A stretch of DNA of 64,000 bases from Acidobacteria bacterium SCN 69-37 (GTDB lineage: Bacteria; Acidobacteriota; Vicinamibacteria; Vicinamibacterales; SCN-69-37): assembly GCA_001724025.1 (NCBI GenBank), contig MEDJ01000013.1, positions 1 through 64,000 of the forward strand, given 5' to 3'. Made by a program: the position numbers and the translations under genes. Under the pieces are notes generated by a model. It had not been told where the DNA came from, ran no database searches, and saw only the letters and a program-made list of their open reading frames with translations. Positions 44,430-51,410 of the stretch are shown one piece after another (the first letter of the stretch is position 1; each line of letters opens with the position of its first letter).

Positions 44430-46262
44430 CTACAACGCGCACTCGCCTTCGGACGTCTCCGGGGCGAAGGCGTGATCCTCCGCCAGGTCGATGAAGTCCT
44501 CGGGTCTGGCGTCCTCGGGCGCGAGCGGTTCGAGATCGGCCAGGAGCGTCTTGACGGCCTTGAGATCGACGCGGTTGAAGAACGCCGCTGCCGACTCGCC
44601 GTCCTGCCGCTCGGCCGCGAACAGCTCGGCCAGCCGCTCGGCGGCCTGCGGCCCGCGGCGCGCGGGAATCTTCGCCACGAGCCGGCCGAACGTCGCCCCC
44701 TCGACGCCGGCGCCGCCCCCGACCATCACGAAGTACTGGGGGGCCGGACGGCCGTCGACCTTGCGCAGGCTGCCCTGGAACCCCACGGCCGCGATGTGGT
44801 GCTGGCCGCAGCCGTTCGGGCATCCGCTCACCTTGATGTCGAGCGAGGGCGCGAGCGCGATCAGCCGCCTATTGGCGCGGATGTGCTCCTCGACGTATCG
44901 GCCGAGCCCGCGCGACTGCGTCACGGCCAGTTTGCACGACTCGGCGCCCGGGCAGCTCGTCACGTCCGCAATCGTGTCGGCGTCGCCGAGCGGCAGCCCC
45001 ATCGCGCACAGCCGCTCGTACAGCGCCCGCGTCTCCTCCTGCCGGACCCAGCGGAAGACGACGTTCTGTCCCGGGGTCACGCGCGTCTGCCCGTCACCGT
45101 AGGCCAGCGACAGATCGGCCAGCACGCGCATCTGCTCGCTCGACAGGTCGCCGAGCGGCACCGTGGCAATGACGGTCACGTAGCCCGACTGCTTCTGCGG
45201 CCGCACGTTTGTGGCCGCCCACTCCGCGTACTGCGCGTCGGTCACGTCGAAGACCGGGGCGGGTTCGGGATGGATACCGGGACCGCGCACTTCGCCGGCC
45301 GTCACGCGCGTGGCGATGTCGGCCACCGACGGCGCCTCGGGCCGCGGCCACGACGGCGCCTCCTCGTCGGGCAGCGTGGCCGGATCGACAGGCAGCGCCA
45401 CGCCGCCCTCGGCCCGGATCTCGGCCCGCCGCTGCTCGAACTCGGCGACGAACGTCTCCCACCCGAGCTTCTTGATCAGGAACTTGAGCCGGTTCTTGTG
45501 CTTGTTCTTGAAGTCGCCGAGCGCGTGGAACACGCGGACGATCGCCTCGGCCACCTCGAGCATCTCCTCGGCCGGCAGGAACTCGTAGAGCCGGTAGCCG
45601 CTGACGGGCATGATCGAGGTGCTGCCGCCGACGAACACGCGGAAGCCGCGCCGGCCGTCGACGATCAGGCCGACCAGGCCGATGTCGTTGATGGCCACCT
45701 TGATCGTGTCGGTCGGGCCGCCCTCGAACGAGATCTTGAACTTGCGCGGCAGGATGCCCGAGAGCCGGTGACGCAGGAAATAGCGCGTCATGATCTCGGA
45801 GTACGGCGTGACGTCGAACGGTTCGTCGAGCGCCACGCCGGAGAACACGCTCGACGTGATGTTGCGCACAGCCCCGCCGCAGGCTTCGCGCGACGTCATG
45901 CCGGCCTCGGCCAGGCGCCGCATCGCAGGCTCGACGTCGTGCACCTTCACGAAGTGGTACTGCATGTTCTGCCGCGTGGTGATGTGCCCGAACCCGCGCG
46001 AGTAGCGATCGGCGACGTCGGCCATCGCGCGCCACTGATCGACGGTCACCACACCCTGCGGATTCTTGATCCGCAACATGTGGACGTCGTCCTGGCGCTG
46101 GCCGTAGGTGCCGCGCAGCAGGCGGAATCCGCGCCACTGGTCCGGCGTGATTTCACCCCGCTCGAACTTGTCGAGCATGGTGGCGAACTCGTCGATGTCG
46201 GTACCCTTCGCGAACGACGAGCGCGCGCGGCCCACGGTCTTCAGATCGTCCTGGACTGCCAT
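44430..46262 (-). CDS. Siroheme-dependent sulfite (or nitrite) reductase, ferredoxin type
   Basis: 610 residues from ATG 46262. Two ferrodoxin-like half domains and a siroheme/4Fe-4S site: TTRQNMQYHFVKV, SREACGGAVRNIT, TSCPGAESCKLAV (~435) and SGCPNGCGQHHIA (~478), giving four Cys ligands. Family members reduce sulfite or nitrite by six electrons. Siroheme-synthesis genes directly upstream and cysD/cysN across the locus favour assimilatory sulfite reduction; no nitrate reductase is present. Third gene of the minus-strand operon controlled by the Cys-rich leader; its start overlaps the methyltransferase gene by 22 nt. Confidence 0.9.
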   Translation of the reverse strand: MAVQDDLKTVGRARSSFAKGTDIDEFATMLDKFERGEITPDQWRGFRLLRGTYGQRQDDVHMLRIKNPQGVVTVDQWRAMADVADRYSRGFGHITTRQNMQYHFVKVHDVEPAMRRLAEAGMTSREACGGAVRNITSSVFSGVALDEPFDVTPYSEIMTRYFLRHRLSGILPRKFKISFEGGPTDTIKVAINDIGLVGLIVDGRRGFRVFVGGSTSIMPVSGYRLYEFLPAEEMLEVAEAIVRVFHALGDFKNKHKNRLKFLIKKLGWETFVAEFEQRRAEIRAEGGVALPVDPATLPDEEAPSWPRPEAPSVADIATRVTAGEVRGPGIHPEPAPVFDVTDAQYAEWAATNVRPQKQSGYVTVIATVPLGDLSSEQMRVLADLSLAYGDGQTRVTPGQNVVFRWVRQEETRALYERLCAMGLPLGDADTIADVTSCPGAESCKLAVTQSRGLGRYVEEHIRANRRLIALAPSLDIKVSGCPNGCGQHHIAAVGFQGSLRKVDGRPAPQYFVMVGGGAGVEGATFGRLVAKIPARRGPQAAERLAELFAAERQDGESAAAFFNRVDLKAVKTLLADLEPLAPEDARPEDFIDLAEDHAFAPETSEGECAL

Positions 46263-47044
46263 GTGTACTCCTCTACCAATGTCCCGGTGGCCACGGACGC
46301 CACACCGGCCGCCGTCGTCACCACATCCCCGATGACGATCACGCCCGGCAGATCCGGGGCGTCGACGTCATCCCATCGCGCGTGACCCAGGGTCCCGATC
46401 GTCCCGAGCCAGACCCGCTGGCCCGGCCGCGACGCACTCACCACGATTGCCGCGGGGGTCCCGGCGTCCCACCCGGCTCCCACCAGGAACCCGGCGATCT
46501 CGAGACGATGCCCCATCCCCATCAGCACCACCAGCGTCGCCGCGCCGGGCGCCAGCCCGCCGAGCAGCGGCTCGTATGCGTCGGGGCCGTGCCCGCTGAC
46601 CACGACGAATCCCGACGCCACGCCCCTGTGCGTCACCGGAATCCCGGCCAGACCGGGCGCGGCAATCGCACTCGACAGGCCCGGCACGACTTCGAACGGC
46701 ACACCGGCGGCCGACAGGGCCAGGGCCTCCTCGCCGCCACGGCCGAAGACGAACGGATCGCCGGACTTGAGCCGCACCACGCGCTGGCCGAGACGGGCGG
46801 CGGCAATCAGCAGCTCGTTGACGCCCGACTGGGTGAGCGTCTTCTCGCCCTTGCGTCTCGCCACCGACACCAGCTCCGCCCGCGTGGCCAGCGCCAGCAC
46901 GGCCGCCGGGACGAGCCCGTCGTAGAGCACGAGATCGGCGCGCTCCAGCCGATCGATGGCCCGCCGCGTGAGCAGGTCGGGATCGCCGGGGCCGGCGCCG
47001 ACGAGCGAAACCCAGCCGCGCACCGCCGGCCGCGCCTCAGGCAC
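46241..47044 (-). CDS. cobA: Uroporphyrinogen-III C-methyltransferase (SUMT)
   Basis: 267 residues from GTG 47044, overlapping the upstream gene by 8 nt. SUMT motifs: VSLVGAGPGDPDLLTRRA, ADLVLYDGLVP, VVRLKSGDPFVFGRGGEE, VVPGLSSAIAAPGLAGIPVTHRG in pieces. It makes precorrin-2 with two SAM molecules, the first step to siroheme. With the precorrin-2 dehydrogenase upstream it equals a split CysG. The reading frame continues upstream, but that part is the out-of-frame shadow of the preceding gene. Confidence 0.93.
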   Translation of the reverse strand: MPEARPAVRGWVSLVGAGPGDPDLLTRRAIDRLERADLVLYDGLVPAAVLALATRAELVSVARRKGEKTLTQSGVNELLIAAARLGQRVVRLKSGDPFVFGRGGEEALALSAAGVPFEVVPGLSSAIAAPGLAGIPVTHRGVASGFVVVSGHGPDAYEPLLGGLAPGAATLVVLMGMGHRLEIAGFLVGAGWDAGTPAAIVVSASRPGQRVWLGTIGTLGHARWDDVDAPDLPGVIVIGDVVTTAAGVASVATGTLVEEYTWQSRTI

Positions 47045-47645
47045 GGTCGCCCTCCAGCGCCGCGATCCGGTGCGCACACCCGGGCATGCGCCCGCAGTAG
47101 CGCCCCGCAATGACCTCGGCCATCCGCACACGCCGATCGGCCATCGACACGCCCGTCGATCGCCAGACGTCGCGCAGACTGTCGCCCTCGCGCAGCCAGC
47201 CGTCGATCGTCGTGGCGTCCGGCAGCAGGGCGTCGATCCCTTCGCGGAGCAGGCCCGCGAGCGCCGGGGCACGACCGGCCGTGGAAATGGCCACGGCCGC
47301 ATCGCCGCGCCGGATCACGCCGCCGAGATACGCCGTCGCATTGGCCGGATCGTCGACGGCATTGACGAACACGCGACGGGCCGACGCCTCCTGCGCCACC
47401 GCGGCATTCACCGCCGGCGTGGCCGCCGCCACCACGTACCAGACGCCGTCGAGATCGCGCGGCTCGAACGGCCGCTGGTGGACGCGCACGCCAGCGGCCC
47501 TGACGGCCTCGCAGACGTCGGGCGCCACGACGGTCACGTCAGCCCCCACGGCGATCAGCCCCTCGAGCTTGCTCGCCGCCACGGGTCCGGCCCCGACCAC
47601 GAGGACGGCGCGACCCGCCAGCTTGAGGAACACCGGGAACAACAT
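47037..47645 (-). CDS. Precorrin-2 dehydrogenase/sirohydrochlorin ferrochelatase (CysG N-terminal type)
   Basis: 202 residues from ATG 47645 (RBS GGAG, 6-7 nt). MLFPVFLKLAGRAVLVVGAG at the start, NAD motif VVGAGPVAASKLEGL, NAVDDPANATAYLGGVIRRG, AISTAGRAPALAGLLREGI: the Met8p/CysG-N family. It oxidises precorrin-2 and inserts iron to give siroheme for the reductase two genes downstream. First structural gene after the cysteine-codon leader and terminator; earlier in-frame starts lie within that leader and are rejected. Confidence 0.9.
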   Translation of the reverse strand: MLFPVFLKLAGRAVLVVGAGPVAASKLEGLIAVGADVTVVAPDVCEAVRAAGVRVHQRPFEPRDLDGVWYVVAAATPAVNAAVAQEASARRVFVNAVDDPANATAYLGGVIRRGDAAVAISTAGRAPALAGLLREGIDALLPDATTIDGWLREGDSLRDVWRSTGVSMADRRVRMAEVIAGRYCGRMPGCAHRIAALEGDRA

Positions 47646-47687
47646 CTCGTTCTCCACGTGCGATCGGTCCTGCTCCCAGAAACAACA

Positions 47688-47720
47688 AAACCCGCGTGCC
47701 GGCATGCGGCTCGCGGGTTT
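47688..47720 (-). terminator. Intrinsic terminator (attenuator) before the siroheme/sulfite reductase operon
   Basis: On the minus strand AAACCCGCG (47720-47712) pairs with CGCGGGTTT (47696-47688); after an A-A mismatch GCCG (47710-47707) pairs with CGGC (47701-47698). TTTTGTTGTT follows. It lies 43 nt before the first structural gene and 33 nt after the leader ORF, where a read-through decision would be made. Confidence 0.8.
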
Positions 47721-47770
47721 CAGGAGAACACTCTTCGTCTCGACCGTGCTGGTCAACTCCCGTGCGAACC
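47708..47770 (-). promoter_or_regulatory. Candidate antiterminator pairing in the siroheme operon leader
   Basis: GGTTCGC (47770-47764) can pair along its full length (one G-U) with GCGAGCC (47714-47708), and GGG (47761-47759) with CCC (47717-47715). The 3' partner is the upstream arm of the terminator, so the structures exclude each other. The 5' partner is the end of the leader ORF, which a ribosome reaching the stop codon would cover. Confidence 0.6.
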
Positions 47771-47833
47771 GGTATCCGCGTCGTCCATCGGACAACAGGG
47801 GAGACAACAGCACGCAAGGGACGGGCGAATCAT
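47753..47833 (-). CDS. Cysteine-rich leader peptide of the siroheme/sulfite reductase operon
   Basis: 26 residues, MIRPSLACCCLPCCPM followed by DDADTGSHGS. Five Cys codons occur within seven codons (TGC TGT TGT CTC CCC TGT TGT, 47812-47792). It starts 10 nt after a -10-like TACCGT, so the mRNA is leaderless or nearly so. It is followed by an antiterminator segment and an intrinsic terminator. The expected job is regulatory: scarcity of Cys-tRNA stalls the ribosome on the Cys codons and lets the operon be transcribed. Cysteine-codon leader ORFs with this role are known in mycobacteria. The peptide itself probably has no function. Confidence 0.75.
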   Translation of the reverse strand: MIRPSLACCCLPCCPMDDADTGSHGS

Positions 47834-47843
47834 GAACTCACGA

Positions 47844-47872
47844 ACGGTAGCACGGACGCTTCCGGCAGACAA
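47844..47872 (-). promoter_or_regulatory. Promoter of the siroheme/sulfite reductase operon
   Basis: Minus strand: TTGTCT (47872-47867), 17-bp spacer, TACCGT (47849-47844). The leader ATG begins 10 nt after the -10. Confidence 0.45.
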
Positions 47873-48055
47873 GCCCGGGCGCGCGGGCGGCGGCGCGGCA
47901 CCGTCACGCCTTCGCGTGAAGCGCGCCGGGCGGCGGTCGATTACCCCCACAGCCCCGTGTCGACGCCCCAGCCCCTGCCCCCGCGCCCCACCGCCGACCT
48001 TGCGGCGTTGCCCGCCCCGTCCATCAGGCTCACCGCCATCCACCACCGCCGGATG

Positions 48056-48321
48056 CACCGTCGTCTCCGGCTCGAGGTCGACCTGCGGCAGGCCATCGAG
48101 ACCGATCGGATCACGTCGGTCTATCAGCCGATCGTCGACGTCCGGACGGGCGCCGTCGCGTCGTTCGAGGCGCTGGCCCGCTGGGATCACCCCCGACCTC
48201 GGTCCGATTCCGCCCGACGAGTTCGTCCCGATTGCCGAAGAGACGGGCCTGATCGTCCCCCTGTCCCAGACGATCCTGTGCCGGGCCCTGGACCTGCTCA
48301 CTCGCCTGAACCGGCAGCCCC
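48056..48321 (+). pseudogene. Broken EAL-domain (cyclic-di-GMP phosphodiesterase) fragment
   Basis: One frame reads RRLRLEVDLRQAIETDRITS, VYQPIVDVRTGAVASFEALA and RWDHP. After a frameshift near 48190-48200 another frame continues LGPIPPDEFVPIAEETGLIV and PLSQTILCRALDLLTRL. Together they match the first third of an EAL domain including its EAL-type FEALARW motif, but the remaining two thirds are missing. It is a relic of a GGDEF/EAL gene, lying between the two cysteine leaders. No other cyclic-di-GMP enzyme is in the window apart from the PilZ protein. Confidence 0.75.
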
Positions 48322-48500
48322 ACGGCCGGCATGTCAGACGCCGCGACGTGTCAGGCGCGCCGACACCCGGCAGTCCGGACGGCCGACACCACGTCCCCTG
48401 GCGCGACAGGGATCGGTCCCCTCGCGACGGGCGCCGTCGACCTGACGAGACTGCTGATAAGGACGGGTAGGAGTGATGCCGCGCGGGGACGCGGCCGGGG

Positions 48501-48758
48501 TCAGGGCTTCGACGAGGACTCGCGGCGGCCGTTGACCAGCGAAACCTTGGGGATCTCGACGAACTGCTGCAGGGCCAGGTCGATGAATCGGCCCGCGACA
48601 GCGGAGGGCGTCCGCCCATAGATCCCCTCGGTCGCGAGGAGTTCGAGGATGTCCAGCGACTGCCGGGACAGAGTGACGCGAATGGTTACGCTCTCGACAC
48701 TGGATGCCTGGGAACGTTCCTTCGGCACGACCACATCCTTCCTCTTCACTATCTTCAT
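48501..48758 (-). CDS. Small ribbon-helix-helix-like protein
   Basis: 85 residues from ATG 48758. A basic N-terminus (MKIVKRKDVVVPKERSQ), then a strand TIRVTLSRQS followed by two helices (LDILELLATEGIYG, TPSAVAGRFIDLALQQFVE), the layout of CopG/MetJ-type DNA-binding proteins. The C-terminus is polar. It lies between the two divergent sulfur operons, next to the cysM-side promoter, and might regulate them or may just be an isolated regulator. No toxin partner is seen. The family call rests on the predicted secondary pattern. Confidence 0.55.
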   Translation of the reverse strand: MKIVKRKDVVVPKERSQASSVESVTIRVTLSRQSLDILELLATEGIYGRTPSAVAGRFIDLALQQFVEIPKVSLVNGRRESSSKP

Positions 48759-48851
48759 GCGCTAAAGGTGTCGGGAAGCTCGAAGCGATTATGCGAACTT
48801 CCACCCGTTCGGACAAGGGCGCGATGCACGCCCAGACGAGGGTACGTCAGG

Positions 48852-48881
48852 TTGACACTGTCTGCCGCCGTGGGTTATCAA
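48852..48881 (+). promoter_or_regulatory. Promoter of the cysM-cysD-cysN operon
   Basis: -35 TTGACA (48852-48857, consensus), 18-bp spacer, -10 TATCAA (48876-48881). The leader ORF starts 9 nt after the -10, implying a leaderless or 1-3 nt leader mRNA. Confidence 0.65.
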
Positions 48882-48890
48882 AGAGGGGTC

Positions 48891-48986
48891 GTGTCGTTCG
48901 AATGGAGCACAGCCAGCGGGTGTCCCTGTTGTCGGTCCTGTCAAGACGGGCCTGACCCGATGGCGCACGCGACCACGATGTTCTGA
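48891..48986 (+). CDS. Cysteine-rich leader peptide of the cysM-cysD-cysN operon
   Basis: 31 residues from GTG 48891: VSFEWSTASGCPCCRSC then QDGPDPMAHATTMF. Cys codons fall at 48921, 48927, 48930 and 48939 (four within seven codons). It is followed by an antiterminator segment and a canonical terminator before the structural genes. Sequence and layout parallel the leader of the divergent arm, although the peptides are not homologous, so both probably arose by selection for Cys-codon content. Predicted role: stalling on Cys-tRNA shortage permits read-through. Confidence 0.75.
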   Translation: MSFEWSTASGCPCCRSCQDGPDPMAHATTMF

Positions 48987-49027
48987 CACCGAAGATCCGG
49001 TCGCCCAACGGCGCCCATCGCAGGCCC
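48948..49027 (+). promoter_or_regulatory. Long-range antiterminator in the cysM leader
   Basis: GGGCCTG (48948-48954) pairs perfectly with CAGGCCC (49021-49027); CGATGG (48958-48963) pairs with CCATCG (49015-49020); CGC (48964-48966) pairs with GCG (49011-49013). The 3' strand takes GCCC (49024-49027) from the terminator stem, so the structures are mutually exclusive. The 5' strand starts 7 nt after the last Cys codon and is inside the ORF, so a ribosome going to the stop would block it. Confidence 0.7.
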
Positions 49028-49055
49028 GGAACCTCGTCAGGTTCCGGGCTTTTTT
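49024..49055 (+). terminator. Intrinsic terminator (attenuator) before cysM
   Basis: GCCCGGAACCT (49024-49034) pairs perfectly with AGGTTCCGGGC (49039-49049) around a 4-nt loop, followed by six T (49050-49055). It is a textbook Rho-independent terminator 27 nt upstream of the structural gene, not downstream of one, which marks it as an attenuator. Confidence 0.9.
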
Positions 49056-49082
49056 GTTGGCACGCGCACTCGACACTCCTGC

Positions 49083-50456
49083 ATGGCTCATTCGACACTC
49101 GCCTCACCGTCGGTACGCGGATCGTCGCTCCTCGATCAGATCGGCCACACGCCGCTCGTCCGCCTGCCACGCTTCGAGCCGCGGCCCGGGGTCGAGATCT
49201 ACGCGAAGCTCGAGATGCGCAATCCGGGCGGCTCGGTCAAGGATCGGGCCGCGCTGGCGATGATGCTCGAGGGCGAGCGGCTGGGCCGGCTCGGCCCGGG
49301 CCGGATCCTGCTCGATGCGACGTCGGGCAACACCGGCATCGCCTACGCCATGCTCGGTGCGGCGCGCGGACACCGCGTGCGGCTCTGCGTGCCGGCCAAC
49401 GTCACGCCCGAACGCAAGCGGCTCCTGCGCGTCTACGGCGCGGACCTCGTGTTCACCGATCCGATGGAAGGATCGGACGGCGCGATCCGGCAGGTGCGGG
49501 CCATCTTCGAGCGCGATCCGCACCGGTACTACTACCCCGACCAGTACAGCAACCCGGCCAACTGGCAGGCGCACTTCAACGGTACGGGCGTCGAGATCCT
49601 GGAGCAGACGCAGGGACGCGTCACGCACTTCGTGGCGGGCCTCGGCACGAGCGGGACGTTCATGGGCACGGGCCGGCGGCTGCGGCAGGACAAGCCGGAC
49701 GTCCGGCTGATCTCGGTCCAGCCCGACACGCCGCTGCACGGGCTCGAAGGACTCAAGCACATGGAGTCGGCCATCGTGCCGGCCATCTACGACCCGACGC
49801 TGGCCGACGAGGATCTGCGCGTCGATACCGAAGACGCGCATCACCTGATCCGGCGGCTGGCGCACGAGGAGGGCCTGTTCGTCGGTCCCTCGAGTGGCGC
49901 CGCACTGTCGGCAGCCATCCGGCTGGCGGCCGGCCTGACCGACGCCGTCATCGTCGCGATTTTCCCGGACGGCGGCGACCGGTATCTCTCGGATGCACTG
50001 TGGGATCAGTCCAGGGACGACGAGGAGACGAGCGTGGCCGATGCCCCCGTGCACGTGAAGATCACAGAAGACCAGCTGACGGCGATCCGCCGGCACGGCG
50101 CCCGCATTTATCCCGACGAGTGCTGCGGCGCGCTGCTCGGCCCCAAGGCCGGCGAGGTCACCGAGGCCTACGCGCTCGACAACACCTTCCCCGACGGCCG
50201 CCGGCGTCGGTTCCTCGTGGGCCCCGACGAATACCGGCGTGCCGAGGCGCGCGCGGCCGACACGGGCCTCCAGTTGCTCGGTTTCTATCACTCGCACCCG
50301 GATCACCCGGCCGAGCCGTCGCAGTTCGACCTCGATCACGCCTGGCCGAACCTCAGCTATCTGATCGTGTCGGTCCGGCAGGGTCAGCCGAAGGAAGCGC
50401 GGTCGTGGCGCTTGAAGGCCGACAGGTCCGCGTTCGACGAAGAGTTCGTCTGCTAG
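49083..50456 (+). CDS. Fusion of CysM-type cysteine synthase and Mec-type JAMM (M67) peptidase
   Basis: 457 residues. Residues 1-~315 are a PLP cysteine synthase: SLLDQIGHTPLVRL, Lys53 in NPGGSVKDRAA, TSGNTG (80-85), GLGTSGTFMGTGRRLR; the P..GLEGLKHMESAIVP region resembles mycobacterial CysM. Residues ~330-457 form a JAMM domain: YPDECCGALLGP, then GFYHSHPDHPAEPSQFDLDH with HxH...S..D zinc ligands. In mycobacteria, CysM adds O-phosphoserine to the sulfur-carrier thiocarboxylate CysO and Mec releases cysteine from CysO-Cys; here both enzymes are one polypeptide. No CysO-like carrier is in the window. First gene after the cysteine leader; cysD follows. Confidence 0.88.
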   Translation: MAHSTLASPSVRGSSLLDQIGHTPLVRLPRFEPRPGVEIYAKLEMRNPGGSVKDRAALAMMLEGERLGRLGPGRILLDATSGNTGIAYAMLGAARGHRVRLCVPANVTPERKRLLRVYGADLVFTDPMEGSDGAIRQVRAIFERDPHRYYYPDQYSNPANWQAHFNGTGVEILEQTQGRVTHFVAGLGTSGTFMGTGRRLRQDKPDVRLISVQPDTPLHGLEGLKHMESAIVPAIYDPTLADEDLRVDTEDAHHLIRRLAHEEGLFVGPSSGAALSAAIRLAAGLTDAVIVAIFPDGGDRYLSDALWDQSRDDEETSVADAPVHVKITEDQLTAIRRHGARIYPDECCGALLGPKAGEVTEAYALDNTFPDGRRRRFLVGPDEYRRAEARAADTGLQLLGFYHSHPDHPAEPSQFDLDHAWPNLSYLIVSVRQGQPKEARSWRLKADRSAFDEEFVC

Positions 50457-50468
50457 TGACGCATCATC

Positions 50469-51410
50469 ATGTACACCGCTGAATCCGCACGTCCCCGCTC
50501 GGCGCCCGTGCCGCGTCTCGATCACCTGCGCGCGCTCGAGGCCGAGAGTATCGCCATCATGCGCGAGGTCGTGGCCGAGTTCGAACGGCCCGTCATGCTC
50601 TACTCGATCGGCAAGGACTCGTCGGTCCTGCTGCGCCTGGCCCAGAAGGCGTTCCATCCCGGACCGATTCCGTTCCCGCTGCTCCACATCGACACGACGT
50701 ACAAGTTCCGCGAGATGATCGAGTTCCGCGATCGCTACACGCGGGAGATCGGCGCGCGGCTCATCGTCCACACGAACACGGACGCGATCGCGGCCGGCAC
50801 GCAGCCGTTCGCCGTCGGCACGCAGCGGTGCTGCGGGCTGTTGAAGACGCGGGCACTGCTCGACGGACTCGAGGCCGGCGGCTACGACGCCGCGTTCGGC
50901 GGCGCGCGGCGCGACGAGGAACGATCGCGCGCCAAGGAGCGGGTCTTCTCGCTGCGCGACGAGAAGGGGCAGTGGGATCCGAAGCGCCAGCGGCCCGAAC
51001 TCTGGCACCTGCTGAACGGGCGCGTGCGCAAGGGCGAGAGCATCCGCGTGTTCCCGCTCTCGAACTGGACCGAGATCGACGTGTGGCAGTACATCCACGA
51101 GGAACAGATCCCGGTGGTGCCGCTCTACTTCGCCGAACCGCGCGAGGTCGTGGTGCGCGGCACCTCGCTGATTCCCGTCGAGCAGCCGTTCGTGCCGCTG
51201 CTGCCCGGCGAGCGGCCGCAGCTGGTGATGTGCCGCATGCGCTCGCTCGGCTGCTCGCCCTGCACCGGGGCGATCCGCTCGGAGGCGACCACGGTCCCGC
51301 AGATCATCGAGGAACTGGTCAGCGTGCGCCAGTCCGAACGGCAGCTGCGCGTGATCGATCACGACCAGGACGGCTCGATGGAAATCAAGAAGCGGGAAGG
51401 GTACTTCTGA
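50469..51410 (+). CDS. cysD: Sulfate adenylyltransferase small subunit
   Basis: 313 residues from ATG 50469. PP-loop ATP pyrophosphatase motif [20 protein letters not shown], then [37 protein letters not shown], the [11 protein letters not shown] region and CSPCTGA; ends KKREGYF, the normal CysD terminus. With CysN it activates sulfate to APS in the cytosol. Twelve nt after the CysM-Mec gene; its TGA overlaps the cysN ATG. Confidence 0.97.
   Translation: MYTAESARPRSAPVPRLDHLRALEAESIAIMREVVAEFERPVMLYSIGKDSSVLLRLAQKAFHPGPIPFPLLHIDTTYKFREMIEFRDRYTREIGARLIVHTNTDAIAAGTQPFAVGTQRCCGLLKTRALLDGLEAGGYDAAFGGARRDEERSRAKERVFSLRDEKGQWDPKRQRPELWHLLNGRVRKGESIRVFPLSNWTEIDVWQYIHEEQIPVVPLYFAEPREVVVRGTSLIPVEQPFVPLLPGERPQLVMCRMRSLGCSPCTGAIRSEATTVPQIIEELVSVRQSERQLRVIDHDQDGSMEIKKREGYF

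Noticed and set aside
47646-47813. N-terminal extension of the precorrin-2 dehydrogenase in the same frame
   Set aside because: It would translate through the terminator hairpin; ATG 47645 has a good RBS and the family's normal N-terminus.
47645-47833. SAM or cobalamin riboswitch in front of the siroheme operon
   Set aside because: The leader is short, lacks recognisable aptamer motifs, and is occupied by the Cys-rich ORF plus terminator.
48902-48955. Alternative leader ORF MEHSQRVSLLSVLSRRA in another frame
   Set aside because: It has no Cys codons and no RBS, and its stop would leave the antiterminator logic unexplained; the GTG frame at 48891 fits promoter spacing and Cys content.
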